The notes beneath the pieces were generated by a model. It saw only the letters and a program-made list of their open reading frames with translations, was not told the DNA's origin and did not search any database. Shown piece by piece: positions 47,655 through 57,967 of a stretch of 64,000 nucleotides of DNA. Made by a program: the position numbers and the translations under genes. Source of the DNA: Synaphobranchus kaupii (Eukaryota > Chordata > Actinopteri > Anguilliformes > Synaphobranchidae); the NCBI GenBank assembly GCA_029718625.1, contig CM056379.1, positions 60,477,626 through 60,541,625 of the forward strand. Direction: 5' to 3'. Each line of letters starts with the position of its first letter. Position 1 is the first letter of the stretch.

Positions 47655-50600
47655 ATAAAGCAGATAGACATACACACACTGTGACAATCTACCATGTTTT
47701 ACTGTGTTTAACACTGTCTGGGACAGATCTACAAAGAAAGGAGACTGTGCTGTGAGAGCAGTGTGCTTAATTTTACTTACTGCGCACCAGTTGTGAGTGT
47801 TATCCATGCCATATTAATGACTGATTCACTATAAATACAAATAAAGTTACCATGCAACCATGCCCAAACAGTTAGCGAGCGAAGTTAATGACAGCACAAA
47901 TGGACAAGATCAAGACACGTGGAAACAATTGAAAACAATGTCAGGGAGAAAGAGAAACATCAAGATCTGAACAGGAGCTGGGGATCTTGGGTCAGTGCTA
48001 ACTTGCCGCAACCAAAATCGAGAAATTAATTTTAACCTAAAGTTCTCATAATGGAACTTGCTTACACATAATGTCAGTGTTGTAGGTGTTGCTCGACACA
48101 ATGGAGCAGACGTAAAGAAAACATGGAATGGTCTTAAAAGGAGAACCAAAGAAAACATGGAATGGTCTTAAAAGGAGAACCAAAGAAAACAATGGAATGG
48201 TCTTCAATTCAAACCATCAGGAAGGGTGGGGGCACTCCAACTGAGCAGAGACTCTATGATAATGTACAATAATGTAAAGTATTGTGTGGAACAAACTGTC
48301 CAAAAACAATTCAACCAGAGCAAAATATTTGAGTGTATGGTACACTGCTGAGTTGTACTGGCGGTAGGCTAGTTAAATTGCTGTTGTTTGTTGTACCAAT
48401 TTGATGGGTGTACCACATAGTTTAATCCAAATTACCTAATGTATTAAGTCATAAACTGAGCACCAATCTGATTTAGTACCTTGCAGAATTCCACTGTCAC
48501 TGGTTTCAGCCAGCATTTCGAGGAGCTGTCCAATGCCCTGAATCTGACCGCTATCCATATTCCACTGCTATGTTGGCTACAGTCCACAATTTTAAGTGAC
48601 CTTTTACAAAAAACGGGTCTTAGGGCTGAAAGGGGTGCAGCATTAACTCGCAAGTACAATAATGTTCTGTTTTTAGCTGTGAAATATGACACAGGCCAAA
48701 AGATAAGGCTTTACAAGATATCTTTTGAGCGAGGGTCACTCCAAGCTTCATCTTCTCTGCTCGGTATACATTTGAGATTGCACCTCGCCTCAGTTGTCTA
48801 ATCACAATTTGTGTAAACTCAAAAATAGGCCTTGCTGTCAAATTAACTCACAATGCACAAATTGAGAAAGTGTGGCCTCAACAAGATTAATTGGAAACTT
48901 GTCATTTTAGAAGGAATTGATTTTAATTTGGTGCTTCACACACAGTGGTGCATGAATAATGACTTTAAAAAAGGAAGCTTAGAGCCAATAACAAGATTGT
49001 GTTAAATGACCAGGAAATGGACCTCTTCCTGGAATAACATACTATCTAAAATTCATGTAAATTTCACATTTCTATTAATTCTTTTTTATTAGAGTAACAA
49101 GGTTGAATGCCAAATAGCACTAAGTCTAAATATCTGTCTCCATACAGTGAAACAGCCTACTTAAATTGTAGCAGAAAATGTGAAAATTATTAGTGGCCGG
49201 TTCAATGGCGCCCTTATCGGAAAGCAATTCTAGTATTAAATGACAGCTTGTAACAATTAATCATTTTTGAGTGTGTTGATGGAAACCATTGTACGGAATA
49301 TTCGTTCTCTTGCATGGCTTTTAAATAGACTGCGCCCAATTACTGCCTGGTTTCAGGTCGTCTTTAAAAAATCCATTCTAATTGCGAGTGGTAATTTGCG
49401 ATCATCTTTGTGAATCAGGTATGCCATGTACCCATTTGCATAAAAATTAGTCATTTTGGTGCTGAAATTTATGTAGATAACACAATTTAAATATGCATGA
49501 CCCAGACGGTGAAATGTGTCCCTATTTCACTGGCATCTCAATTGCATGCACTTTCCACTCCCTGCAGTGCTTTGTGAATCAATTTTTTTCTGGTACTAGC
49601 GATGGTTTAACAGGTGCCAAAGTATCACAGTTGTGGATCCCCCCCCCCATGTTCTTCTGTATGTCTTTGCGAGTGCGCCTCTAGTCGGGTCTCCGAGCTA
49701 ACAACTCACTCTTGAGTTCAGTGAGCGTTTCTCCCAGCTTCCTCAGCACAGTGGCCTTCTCCTCCAGCTCCTGTGCCATCACCAGCCTGTGGTTTACCGA
49801 CGAGTCCTTCTGGATCTCCTCCACGGACCTTTCCAGGTCACTGCGGAACAAAGCAGTTGGACCACAGACCACAGCTCAAAATTGATACTATAAAGTTACT
49901 CCTTTAGACATATACCTCTTCCTGTTTCAATTCAAATAGACCACAGTTAAGCGTTGAGGAGGGAGGCTCCAAATGTGTTCTGAGAAACTTCCCAGAGGTT
50001 TATCATATCAGACATGTTTTCACTTTTCCACTTCATTTTAGAAGACAATTTGAGACAATTTGCAGTTTCTTTAACTGCTTGTCAATTGTCCAATTTAGCA
50101 ATTTAACAATAATAGGCAGTTGTCAGGCTTTCTCTGCCACAACTGCTGCCATTAAATTGACATTGGCATATGGCATATAAGTATATTCCATTAGCCACCA
50201 AAAGCATAGTAATTTTGTCATCCATTTGACAGCGTCTGTGCTCCCTCTAAAATTCAGTCTCAGTCTAATGTTAAAATGCTAGTGACATGTGCTGATGTTA
50301 AGTGACTCAACTCACTGCAGCTGCTGAATAATCAGCTCCTCCTCGTTGAGGTACTTCAGTCGTTCCTCCTCCACCAGGAGGCGTTGTCTTTGCAGGGGGT
50401 CTTCCTGTTTGCGTAGTGCGTCTGTCACTCGCACGCTGATCTCTGTCTCCGTCCGCTTCAGCAGTGACCGCACTGAGTCCTGGTTCTGGAGCTGTACACA
50501 CACACACGCACACACGCACAGGCAACACACACTAAATTGTGTGGAACATTTTGCAGTTATTCACAGCTTTAAATTAAAATCACTACATACACGTGTTTGT

Positions 50601-50959
50601 GTGCGCGCGTGAGTGTGTTAATGCGAGGGTTATCATGTTATCATGTGAACTGTTGGGCCCTGCACCTGCTCTGGTCTGAAATGGTGTGCAAAGACATGCA
50701 TGTCAGGCTGCTGTCCCTAATCTAAATTGATTAGGTGTATTATTACAGAGGGCCTGTCATTCTGTGATGGCAATGAACCCCGGTGTTTGGCAGCACAACA
50801 GAATCTCTTAATTCAATAAAATGAAAATGGATTAATACACAAAAGGTGATATTTAATTGATTTATCGTGTCCTCCCACATTTGTGCACCACAGTATTGGA
50901 CAGGTTGCTCTATCACCATTAAAGTACCTCAGAACTGCCTTCTGCACATGTATGCAATG

Positions 50960-51024
<65 letters not shown>

Positions 51025-51139
51025 TGCGCGCGCGTGTGTGTGTGTGTGCGTGTGTGTGTGTGCGCGTGTGTGTAAGTGTGTGTGTGTGTGTGTGTGCGTG
51101 TGTGTGTGTGCCTGTGTGTGTGTGCGTGTGTGTGTGTGC

Positions 51140-51170
<31 letters not shown>

Positions 51171-54100
51171 TGTGTGTGTGTGTATTCCATCCATGCCAAG
51201 CACAACCTCCTCATTCCTAAAGTCACAGCCACCTCAAGTGAGGCCTGTCCTATCTCAGTGTAGTAAGTAGCTTATTCCAGTGGTAGATGCAGCCGCTCAG
51301 CTCCCCCTCTCTGTGTGCACTGAGGGGCCCAGCTGGAGCAGAGGATGATGGGGAGGCACTGCAGGAGGTGTGTAGCTGAGAGACATAACGCACAGACAGC
51401 AGCTGGGGTGAAAATTAAGCTGGATAAAAGGTTCCTGTTTGCCCCAGGACCAGAGACTGCACACGGTAATGAGTAACCAGTGTGAGAAAGGAGCAGAGGA
51501 GAGAAACAGAGAGAGGGAGAAACAAAGCATGGGAGAGAGAAAGAGAAAAGGGCAAAGAATGAAACAATAGCCCGGACGGGCTACGCTTTTCATTTTCAGC
51601 TGCGATTTCGTCTGCATGTCTGACTCTTTGTCAGTGTGATGGACTTTTTCCACACCTCACAGGCATATACTGCACACAGTCCAGCGTGGCACCCTGCATT
51701 ATTCATCCGCAGCATTCATTATTTACGGCGTGTAGTAGTGAGTATAAGGTTCTGTACACCCTAGTAACGGGGGTTAAAAGGTGCAGTTCATGCCTCGGCG
51801 CTCGTGATTTCCCTCGTTTGCTTCTAAACATCTATTGCATGTGTCATTTGCAGTATAATCCACTCCCTGCAACTGTGCTCTCAAACGTCTGCAAGCTCTC
51901 TTGCCGCTCCTAGATGAGGACTATACGGGAGCGGGAACCAGTAGGTAAAGTTTGCAGCCTGGATTCTGTGTTACCTCACCAGTCCACTGCAGGTCATTTG
52001 TTCCTTATCGCCGCCCTGCACGGCATTCGCACGTATCGATCAGCGTGACCAGTCAGCTGCAGCTAAGAGCCGTCTCTTCTTTCGCTCTCACACTCCTCCC
52101 AACAGTCGTCAAACTTTCGCAACAAGCATGTCGTAACACCGCGGGGCCAGGCAGCCCCATGTTTCATTAACTCCTTTGGGAGATGGCTGCAGTGCTGTCA
52201 TGTTAAAATGGAGGGGGGGGATTCTTGACAGCAAACAAGCACCTCCCACCTCCTCTACAATTTTCAACAGTCCCATTTGCTGTACAATTGATGGACTTTC
52301 TCTGGAAGCTCTCGGGTAAATATGACACTGCTCAAGGGATAATAAATATTCGTCAGTTAATTCTGTTTTTTATTATCTATCCCAAGGTGTATGAACTGAG
52401 AGGCAGATCCCCAGGGAGTCAATCTCTCCATCAAGGGATAAGAGAGGAATATACTGACGTGGGAAAAGACAGATTCCAGTGTTCAATTACTCTCTAGAAT
52501 AACAGGACTCGTCAGTGTGCATAGATGTGAGTCTAGAGTTCCACACATCAGTTTAAATGAAATTGGAGTCAGATACAAACAACCACTTTTGTTTCCTACC
52601 TAAAACATTCTCTCCTTACACTACTCATGGAATGATGCAAATTCAGCGGTTTAACCCCTTGGCGCAGATGGCAAATTTCACCTATTTATGGGGTGTTCTG
52701 TTTAAGGCTTTATAACTCCAGGTGTGAGCATCACATAAACTTGGTAAATGGCTTAAATGAAACAAGACAGGTGTACCATTTACAATACAAACTTAGATTA
52801 GTTTATTTTCATAATTTAAGTCTAAATAAAGTGCCACAAATGCAAAGAAACTTTGGGGGGGGGGGAATGTTTTTTTTTAGTTTGCTGAGAGCTACATAAG
52901 TGAAATCGGTAATATATATATACATTTCCTGGATCATAAACTCCATGTCCACAAGTTTTGCAAAATCTAAGGATGATATACAGAACTACTGAAGGTCTAT
53001 GATGCAAAATATAGCAGTGTACCCTGTTGTCCATTAGTATCTCCAAATCTATCCAAATTGCTAAATTGTGCACTGCTGTAAATTAAAAAAATATATGATA
53101 TATTTAACTAGAAATCAACAGTTTTGGCTCATAAAACTCACTTTTGCATAATTTCCAAGTGGGAATTACATATTTTCATCAGTATAGGAGGGTAGATATC
53201 TATGGGTCCAAAACCCCTATGCAAAACATAAAACATGTCATAAAATGAATAAAATTAGTTTTGTCCATTATAACGCATACACATTTGCTCCTTCTGGTGG
53301 CTTAAGATAAAACACATTGATATCACAGTGGTACATACACCTAAATATGCTCCCTAATCATTCACTCTTGTACCTCAATAAAACATCACTTGTCCCTGTA
53401 CTCTACAGTATGTATACTTTTGTCCTGGGATTTCATTTTTCTGTAGTTTTTTTAAATTATCCTATTCATAATGACTCCAAGGAAATGTTTACCTCAATCT
53501 ACCACATATCAGCGCACAGTAAAGCCTACATCAAAAATACATTTAACGATTGCACTACAGTATGTGAACTCCACTCAAAATGCGAAAATAACAATAGGGC
53601 TATCAAACATATTGGAAAGACAGTGCTCGAGTGGAAACACGAACGTACATATTTAGCCAGCGAGACCACGGCATTTTAGACGCAAAAATACTAACATATC
53701 GGAAAAGGGAAACTCCCCTCCCTAAAGCGTATTCAATAGAGCTTGCGTAATACTAGACAGTTAAAACGAAAACTGCCGTTACGCTGGGCTCTAGTAAATT
53801 GCTGAAAGCACCCAAAAAGATACGGCATATGCCGTTGCTAAGGTTATAGTGTACTCTATTGGATAAAAAAAGCCGACAATTAAACCAGAATGAACTGTAA
53901 TGAATGAGACAGGCTTACAGGGCATGGGGGTATTACGCTGCGACGTTTCAGATAGTGTAATAGCGGTATAAAGTGTTGTATATTTCTCAAACCGATTGTA
54001 CCAGACAATAAATGACCACTGAATTTTGAAAGGAACATCTCGATGTGTAAAACCAATGGTAGGATTGTATATTTATTTAATATTTAGTAGCATATATTGC

Positions 54101-55138
54101 TAGTAGAATACATGGTAGAATGAAACAGTACTTTCACAGTTTATTTAGCATTTGAGTGAGCAGGGCTTTTCACAGCTTTTCTGGCATACGATCAGGCTAT
54201 TGTTGGGTTTATCTTGTTGCTATGACATTATTCAAATTTTATATGATGAATAAATATATTTATGAACTCAAACATAGACGCTATTGTCCACTATGTCACG
54301 CATGGGTAGGTATAGACTAGATGGGGGGTTGCTTGTTAAATGGACTTGCTACGGGGAAATAGTGACACTTGGAAACACCGTATTCGGCAGAAACCGTCAC
54401 GAACCGTCTACCAATGATTTTAAAACACAGAGTTTTTGATTTCCAATAATAGTTTGGCTGCAGTAGCAACGAATGTCTCAGCTGAGCAAAAAGGTTCCGC
54501 CGGCATCACCTTATACGCAAAGGAGGTAAAAGATAGTGTGCCATTTTGATTAGAGGAAGAATCCCATGCCGGTGGTCGCAACTAAAAAACGATAGCTAGA
54601 AATTGCGTTTCAGGGGTTGCGATCATACCATAAGAATGACATATGTTCTGATTTAGGCCACACCTAAAATGGCTAAAGGTGAAGCTAGTGATAAAAGGTG
54701 CTAATTAAAAGACGTCCATTCGCTGGACTGTTATATCATGCAGAGAGAGACCCTTGCGTTTGGCACAGGTGGTGCCATTATTAAGTGTGGTGCTTCACCT
54801 GCATCTTGCGCAGCTGAGACAGCTGGTCCCGCAGATCGGTGGCATTCTGCTGCAGGTCGTGCAGGTGCAGTTGCATCTGTAAGCGCGTGACGGTGGTAGC
54901 CTGCATGGCTGCAGTGGGCGGGGGTGGCATCAGGGCCAAAGGCGCCGAAGGCGTTAGGGCTGCCAATCAGAGAAAGGAGTCACATTCCAAATCACATTTT
55001 CACAAGTCACCTTTGCAGCATCATACATAGTATGTCCTAGTATGTAGGGAGATGAGGTGCTTAGATACTATCGCTCTCTTCTCTCCTCCCAATTCAATTC
55101 AATTCAAATTTGCTTTATTGGCATGGCAAGGTTACACT

Positions 55139-55188
<50 letters not shown>

Positions 55189-57777
55189 CTCTCACGCACA
55201 CACAGAATTAATGCACAGGGCTCATACGTGCACAGCCATATCCAAAGTTTGTTTTCTTCAGCGACCTAAACAGAGACAGACTGAAGCCAGTACTCACCCA
55301 CAGATCATTTGCATCACACAGTGGACACAAAACTACACTGCACTGAAATGAATGGAGAAAAACACTTTGTAAATATGGCTGCCACTCACAAACAGAGCCC
55401 TGTGCATTACAGCATCCCAAGGGTAACGCACACACACCATAAGCACCAACACAGGAGCCTACAGGAAGACACCTACAGCCCTGCACAAGCGGAGAGAGGA
55501 CAAGTCAGTGAGGGCTCCTCCTGGGCTTTTTAACTAAGCACGAGGCAAGAACAGGCAGAGGTCCAGAGTGCCCAAACTGAGAGAATGTGATCCGGAGAAA
55601 CACCGGCCATGGGAAAGCACACAGAGGTGGCAGGAGGGGGAGGGTGGCAGTGTGTCAGATTTACTGAGCGGTGGCATCGATTTGTCGTAAAACCCACAGT
55701 CTGAGAGATGGGGATGTGGGACAACCCGAGGGGAGGAACACGACACCCACATCGCGCAGCGTTCCTCAAACTTTGCACCGCGTCTGTACTCTTCACAAAA
55801 CAGCCTTTAACAAACTCATGCAGGTTCGCAAATGGCTTTCTGAACTGTGAGTGAAAAGAAAAGCCCCGTTTTTCAGCAAACAAGGCCTCTGTGCTGCCCG
55901 GGGAACGCCGAGCATAACTCAGTCCTCTGACACAAAGGTGGCCCACAAATCACCCTGTTGAACCAGCACTGTCCATGCCTCGGAAACCTTAGAAAAACCT
56001 TGGCCCCCCTTCCCCCTTCCCTCAGGAATACACAAGAGGGGAGGAGAGAGACACACACACAAACAGACGGCACACAGCAGGAGAGATGCCTCTACTTCGA
56101 CACACTGGGGCAAGAGCAGAGAGAAGCGATACCTTTCCTTTTTTTTATCCGTCCAGCTGAAACAAAGAAGGAATGAACCCGTTAAAGAGAAGGGGAAAAA
56201 AATGAGGAGATAAAAATCTGCCCATATTTTAAAGTCACCAGTGTGGGACAAAGGCTCTGCTGTCTTTCCAAGCTACAGTTAAGCGACACAAAGTGATCCC
56301 CGGCGAGCAGGACTTTGTCTAGAGCCCCTTTCAGAGCGCAGCTCTAGTCTGACTTTTACGTTCTGGCCCGCTACGCTGGGGTGGTCGTGCTGAGACAAGT
56401 AGAGGAGTGATTGGAGGCAGGAGAAACAGAGAGGGAGAAGGACAGAAGAGAGAGTGAAAAAGAGAGAGGGATAGAGGTGGGCGGGCGGGAAGCACATGGC
56501 AGAAAACAGAGTTGCTCTGGGTCTGAAGTCTGTGCACACAAACTATTTGCTCCGGGGAAACCACCAGCACTGGGAACAGGAATCACTGGAGCAAAAGTAG
56601 TGAGGCAGACAAGTCAATGGCACAAAGCAATATTGTCACTTTACATTCACCACATGGTTCAAACAAAGCAATGCAAACTACTGTTATGTTTATTACATTA
56701 TTAGGTTATGGTTTTCTCTTGTAGACTGAAAATGTAAACTGTAAGTGTATTTAAATTTACAATTTGAATTGAGAAAAATTGACATGTGTGTGCTGTGGCC
56801 CTGACCTCTCTGAAAGTCTTGTACGCATCTTGTTAGTTGAAAACACGAGTGGTGAATTTCATGCGACATGACTGCTTTGTGAGCGACCCGCTGTGCGTCA
56901 TCGGAGAGGGGGCGAGTACTCACTTCCTGCGCCCGAGCAGTCATTGGTGGACTCCGTCTTCTCGCTGGAAGAGAAAGGGGAGGCCTGTGAAAACCCCACC
57001 CCCGGGTCCGAGCGGCCCACCATCATGCAGAGCCGCAGCAGGCAGCATCTGAGGATCAATCGTCACAGGCCAGGGTCTCACTTCAGTCCACTGCCTGCCC
57101 GTCTGTCTGTCTGTCTGTCTGACCAGATGTGCCAGTCTCTCTCTTGCTCTCTCTCGTTCTCTTTCTCTCCGTCTCGCTCTCTCTTTGTCTTTTTCATTCA
57201 AATTCAAATTAAAATGAGCATTATTGGCATGACCACACATCAGCATAGTGTTGCCAAATAAATTTTTTACATAAAACAACAAACACTCTCTGTCTCTCTT
57301 TTGCTTGCTCTGTTTGTCTGTTTCTCTCTCTCTCTCCCACACACGCACACATGCATGCACACACTCACAGACATACACTCATGCATGCAAAAACACAATT
57401 GCACCCAAACACACTTGCACACCCACATAAGAATACAGACACACCTCTAAAAATGTGTACACACACACTCGCTGCACGGCATTTGGACTTTTATATCGCA
57501 ATCGCGCTGCTGGTCTGTTCAGAAAATTAGATTTCAGTGTTGGCAAAATAAACATGAGGTCCCTGTGCTTGACTCTGTTCATTGATTGTATAATAGGGCT
57601 GTAATTGCTGCGTAGGGGAGTGCAGTATTGTTTCGTTCTTGCTGCGGTGACACGGGGATTGGCGTTGGGGATGCTCGGATCTCTTACGTGCTGTCGCTGT
57701 CCGGCGCTCTGGTCAACACGCTCTGCACCAGGCCCGTGAGACTGGCAATCTGCTTCTCCATGGCCTCCATCCGCTCC
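31859..57777 (-). CDS. srcin1: SRC kinase signalling inhibitor 1 / p140Cap, C-terminal half
   Basis: p140Cap is a scaffold at adhesions and postsynaptic sites that restrains Src (through Csk) and binds cortactin and EB3. Fourteen exons join in phase from 57688-57777 to 33300-33443. Recognisable order: [24 protein letters not shown]...[34 protein letters not shown]; the coiled-coil [10 protein letters not shown] and [88 protein letters not shown]; and finally [15 protein letters not shown]. This order and wording match SRCIN1. Exons at 42670-42795, 41719-41811 and 39451-40866 instead resemble the paralogue KIAA1217/SKT. The stop given is the nearest candidate; the true 3' end may lie at 16147. 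The N-terminal exons are beyond 64000. Confidence 0.88.
33300..33443 (-). CDS. srcin1: srcin1 exon N, conserved tail region
   Basis: Acceptor tctgcag, donor CAG before gtattt; 48 codons, phase 0. It encodes [20 protein letters not shown], then [20 protein letters not shown] and LKIQGQQQ. Human SRCIN1 has GASRLKAAQ...GSPDKSKHGKQRAEYMRIQAQQQ in this place, so the order SRLK - SP(E/D)K - KQR - IQxQQQ is kept. Confidence 0.85.
33983..36982. mobile_element. Tc1/mariner-like element with long inverted ends, nested in the MITE
   Basis: It starts CAGTGAGCACCATAATTCAT and ends ATGAATTATGGTGCTTCACTG, flanked by TA on both sides. The inverted repeats extend about 190 bp: 34030-34170 mirrors 35225-35370, e.g. 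CTCTAGCACTTTTGAATG against its complement. No transposase frame is present. It carries sequence at 35030-35215 that is also found near 24925 and 62350. Its right end is separated by the LTR at 35399. Confidence 0.75.
35399..36955 (-). mobile_element. Solo LTR with 5-bp target duplication TGCCC
   Basis: It has TGTAATGG...CCATGACA ends (TG...CA) and TGCCC at both flanks (35394-35398, 36956-36960). Read on the minus strand it opens TGTCATGGTTTTTAACCC, with a TATTTAAG box (complement 36798-36805), and matches the LTR starting at 62537. No internal coding region is present. A block at about 35880-36440 with TTAGCGCC repeats and GGGCCC at its edge looks like a hAT-type MITE inserted in the LTR, but its left boundary is unclear. 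Confidence 0.75.
37101..39450. other. srcin1 intron; fragmentary Tc1-like end at 37126-37176
   Basis: AACAAAAAATGTGTCACTGT and CACTTTTGGAGTGCACTGTA form another Tc1/mariner-like end close to the nested stack. The rest is AT-rich intron with no exon supported. Confidence 0.5.
39451..40866 (-). CDS. srcin1: srcin1 large exon M, SKT-like acidic and proline-rich region
   Basis: The acceptor tttgtttacag opens GAA CAT GAT in phase 0, and the frame encodes about 472 residues. Segments in order: [18 protein letters not shown]; acidic [72 protein letters not shown] and [29 protein letters not shown]; and the SH3-ligand-like [18 protein letters not shown]1217/SKT has the same order (IIIFDEP...AYKRL, acidic run, FPKKQLAALTQAI...GKKTLQ, LDSLEQTIKQLENTI). 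The donor is either ATG before gtgtgt (39451) or AAG before gtccat (39469). Without splicing, the frame runs to a stop at 39271. Confidence 0.82.
41719..41811 (-). CDS. srcin1: srcin1 exon L
   Basis: Acceptor gtgtctgccag, donor CAG before gtatgc; 31 codons, phase 0 at both ends. It encodes [20 protein letters not shown], then [11 protein letters not shown]. Splice sites and phase fit neighbours K and M. I recognise no motif in it. Confidence 0.68.
42670..42795 (-). CDS. srcin1: srcin1 exon K, after a poly-C tract
   Basis: The acceptor ccttcctgctag is preceded by about 18 C (poly-G on the plus strand, 42807-42824); donor AAG before gtaaac. 42 codons, phase 0: [20 protein letters not shown], then [20 protein letters not shown]. 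Following ...IIAELE it matches SKT's MAELQ-AFQKCS junction, which supports the reading. Arg-Arg-Thr-Ser is a possible basophilic kinase site. Confidence 0.75.
42807..42824 (+). repeat. Homopolymer G run (C on the transcribed strand)
   Basis: Uninterrupted G of about 18 bases. In srcin1 pre-mRNA it is a C-tract that serves as the pyrimidine tract of exon K. A second shorter G run is near 42852-42859. Confidence 0.9.
43616..43771 (-). CDS. srcin1: srcin1 exon J
   Basis: Acceptor cgtctatgcag, donor GAG before gtagga; 52 codons, phase 0. It encodes [20 protein letters not shown], then [19 protein letters not shown] and [13 protein letters not shown]. Human SRCIN1 has KLRRAVSEVARPASTPPIMA and DEDDEDRIIAELE here. 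This is one of the strongest orthology anchors. Confidence 0.95.
44120..44780. repeat. Unclassified dispersed-repeat-like sequence in a srcin1 intron
   Basis: It contains paired phrases such as CACATGGTGGCGCTATAGAG and CAGTTGGTGGCGCTGTAGTG, which look like a repeat family, but no ends or coding frames were identified. Confidence 0.3.
44956..45034. repeat. Imperfect inverted repeat (27-nt arms, about 24 paired)
   Basis: Arm 44956-44982 (AGGAGGAGCATGTGGAAATG...) is mirrored at 45008-45034 (...CACATGCTCCTCCT). It lies immediately beside the larger palindrome at 45046. Confidence 0.7.
45046..45184. repeat. Near-perfect 51-bp inverted repeat with 37-nt loop, beside a srcin1 donor
   Basis: Arm 45046-45096 (AATAACATATTACAGAGAAT...) and arm 45134-45184 (...ATTCTCTGTAATATGTTATT) are complementary over 51 positions with one mismatch. 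In srcin1 pre-mRNA the hairpin begins 26 nt after the donor of the exon at 45211-45353. Confidence 0.93.
45211..45353 (-). CDS. srcin1: srcin1 exon I, proline-rich
   Basis: Acceptor ccctgcag, donor AAG before gtgagc. It encodes [20 protein letters not shown], then [20 protein letters not shown] and IVTSKTIK. This is nearly identical to human SRCIN1 ([20 protein letters not shown]). The PPPPPPRR stretch is an SH3-ligand candidate. Confidence 0.95.
45545..45730. repeat. Degenerate TATCAGTGTCCACT-type tandem repeat
   Basis: Irregular repeats of (A/G)TCAGTG with CCACTC phrases lie in the intron next to the exon at 45770. Confidence 0.5.
45770..46028 (-). CDS. srcin1: srcin1 exon H, WEEKR motif
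   Basis: It encodes [20 protein letters not shown], then [20 protein letters not shown], and ends [10 protein letters not shown] in phase 1 before gttaga. It matches human [20 protein letters not shown]. Its acceptor CAG is separated by two bases from a (GT)n tract on the minus strand. Confidence 0.95.
46034..46052 (-). repeat. (GT)n tract at the acceptor of srcin1 exon H
   Basis: CA repeat on the plus strand, GT on the transcribed strand, ending six bases from the exon boundary at 46028 (tatcag). Confidence 0.9.
46319..46361 (+). repeat. (CA)n microsatellite
   Basis: About 20 CA units in the intron between srcin1 exons G and H. Confidence 0.95.
46458..46749 (-). CDS. srcin1: srcin1 exon G
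   Basis: Acceptor gtgtccctgcag (itself preceded by GTGTGTGTGT), donor GAG before gtcaga. It encodes [20 protein letters not shown], then [20 protein letters not shown], a low-complexity Pro/Gly/His part, and [12 protein letters not shown]. Human counterparts are QVDEGVW, KSVDFEMPPPSPPLNLHEL and RSVDKAVSVE. The middle part diverges. Confidence 0.93.
47373..47520 (-). CDS. srcin1: srcin1 exon F, coiled-coil core
   Basis: Acceptor ccctgcag, donor CGCAG before gtacaa. It encodes [20 protein letters not shown], then [20 protein letters not shown] and TDTLTTLRR. It is almost invariant relative to human ([20 protein letters not shown]). A (CA)n microsatellite lies at 47590-47652. Confidence 0.96.
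47590..47652 (+). repeat. (CA)n microsatellite
   Basis: About 31 uninterrupted CA units, 70 bases upstream (in transcript sense) of srcin1 exon F. Confidence 0.95.
47720..49650. mobile_element. Dispersed repeat family R, copy 1 (about 1.9 kb)
   Basis: It is colinear with 57968-59790. Shared phrases include TTACTGCGCA(C/A)CAG, GGCCTTGCTGTCAA, GCATGGCTTTTAAA, AGCGGTAATTTGC-like and AAATATGCATGACCCAGAC. The left edge (GATCTACAAAG) and right edge (CTTTGTGAATC) are roughly inverted, suggesting a DNA transposon. No transposase frame was seen. Confidence 0.6.
48114..48209 (+). repeat. 34-bp tandem repeat, about 2.8 copies
   Basis: The unit AAAGAAAACATGGAATGGTC... repeats at 48114, 48148 and 48182. 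Confidence 0.85.
49710..49840 (-). CDS. srcin1: srcin1 exon E, coiled coil
   Basis: Acceptor ttccgcag, donor AAGA before gtgagt. It encodes [20 protein letters not shown], then [20 protein letters not shown] and ELK, with heptad-like leucine spacing. Human has DLEKSVEKIQRDVSHNHRLV and [12 protein letters not shown]. Confidence 0.95.
50316..50491 (-). CDS. srcin1: srcin1 exon D, coiled coil
   Basis: It encodes [20 protein letters not shown], then [20 protein letters not shown] and [18 protein letters not shown], ending in phase 2 before gtgagt. It is nearly the human sequence. The acceptor region on the minus strand is a GT/GC repeat running into tacag. Confidence 0.96.
50492..50521 (-). repeat. 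(GT)n-rich acceptor tract of srcin1 exon D
   Basis: The plus-strand CTGTACACACACACACGCAC and its continuation read as a GTGTGCGTGTGTGT tract ending in TACAG at the exon boundary. Confidence 0.85.
50959..51183 (+). repeat. 225-bp alternating TG/CG tract
   Basis: Almost pure alternating purine-pyrimidine sequence with several CGCGCG blocks (near 50987, 51009, 51027, 51156). It lies in a srcin1 intron. Confidence 0.95.
51184..54798. other. srcin1 intron, no exon seen
   Basis: Nothing in this 3.6 kb has splice sites with recognisable coding potential. Short homopolymers occur near 52854 (G) and 52870 (T). Confidence 0.5.
54799..54959 (-). CDS. srcin1: srcin1 exon B
   Basis: Acceptor gattggcag, donor CAG before gtgaag. 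It encodes [20 protein letters not shown], then [20 protein letters not shown] and [13 protein letters not shown]. Human has [20 protein letters not shown] and LQQLRKLQ. It begins in phase 1, fitting the exon at 56924. Confidence 0.94.
55085..55200. repeat. Retroposon-tail-like sequence and (CT)n microsatellite
   Basis: CAATTCAAATTTGCTTTATT plus GGCATGG resembles the common fish LINE/SINE tail and is followed by (TC)n from 55140 to about 55190. A related ATTCAAATTCAAAT...TTATTGGCATGAC is at 57194-57232. Confidence 0.5.
56924..56964 (-). CDS. srcin1: srcin1 micro-exon C (41 nt)
   Basis: Acceptor tttctcttccag, donor GGAA before gtgagt. It encodes (T)[13 protein letters not shown], like human SEKIEGSNGAAT. 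It joins phase 2 upstream and phase 1 downstream exactly, which supports a real exon of only 41 nt. Confidence 0.87.
57688..57777 (-). CDS. srcin1: srcin1 exon A (first in window)
   Basis: Acceptor ctgatggtcag, donor AGCAC before gtaaga. It encodes [20 protein letters not shown] and [28 protein letters not shown] is the most conserved signature of the SRCIN1/SKT family. Earlier exons are not in the window. Confidence 0.96.
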
Positions 57778-57967
57778 CTGACCATCAGAGTCAACACACG
57801 CCTGTCAGTTTGCTCTCGCACGCAAGCCCACGAGCACACATATGCACACGCAGACACCGGGGTTGGTTTACTCAACACGCACTCATAGACAGATGGGTGT
57901 TCTTGTGATTGCCGGATCTCACTCTCTCCCTGTTTATCTGTGTTCTTATTCTGTAATCCTCTGCACT

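Noticed and set aside
50813..51270. Several frames of alternating Cys-Val or His-Thr
   Set aside because: Direct translation of the TG/CA repeat.
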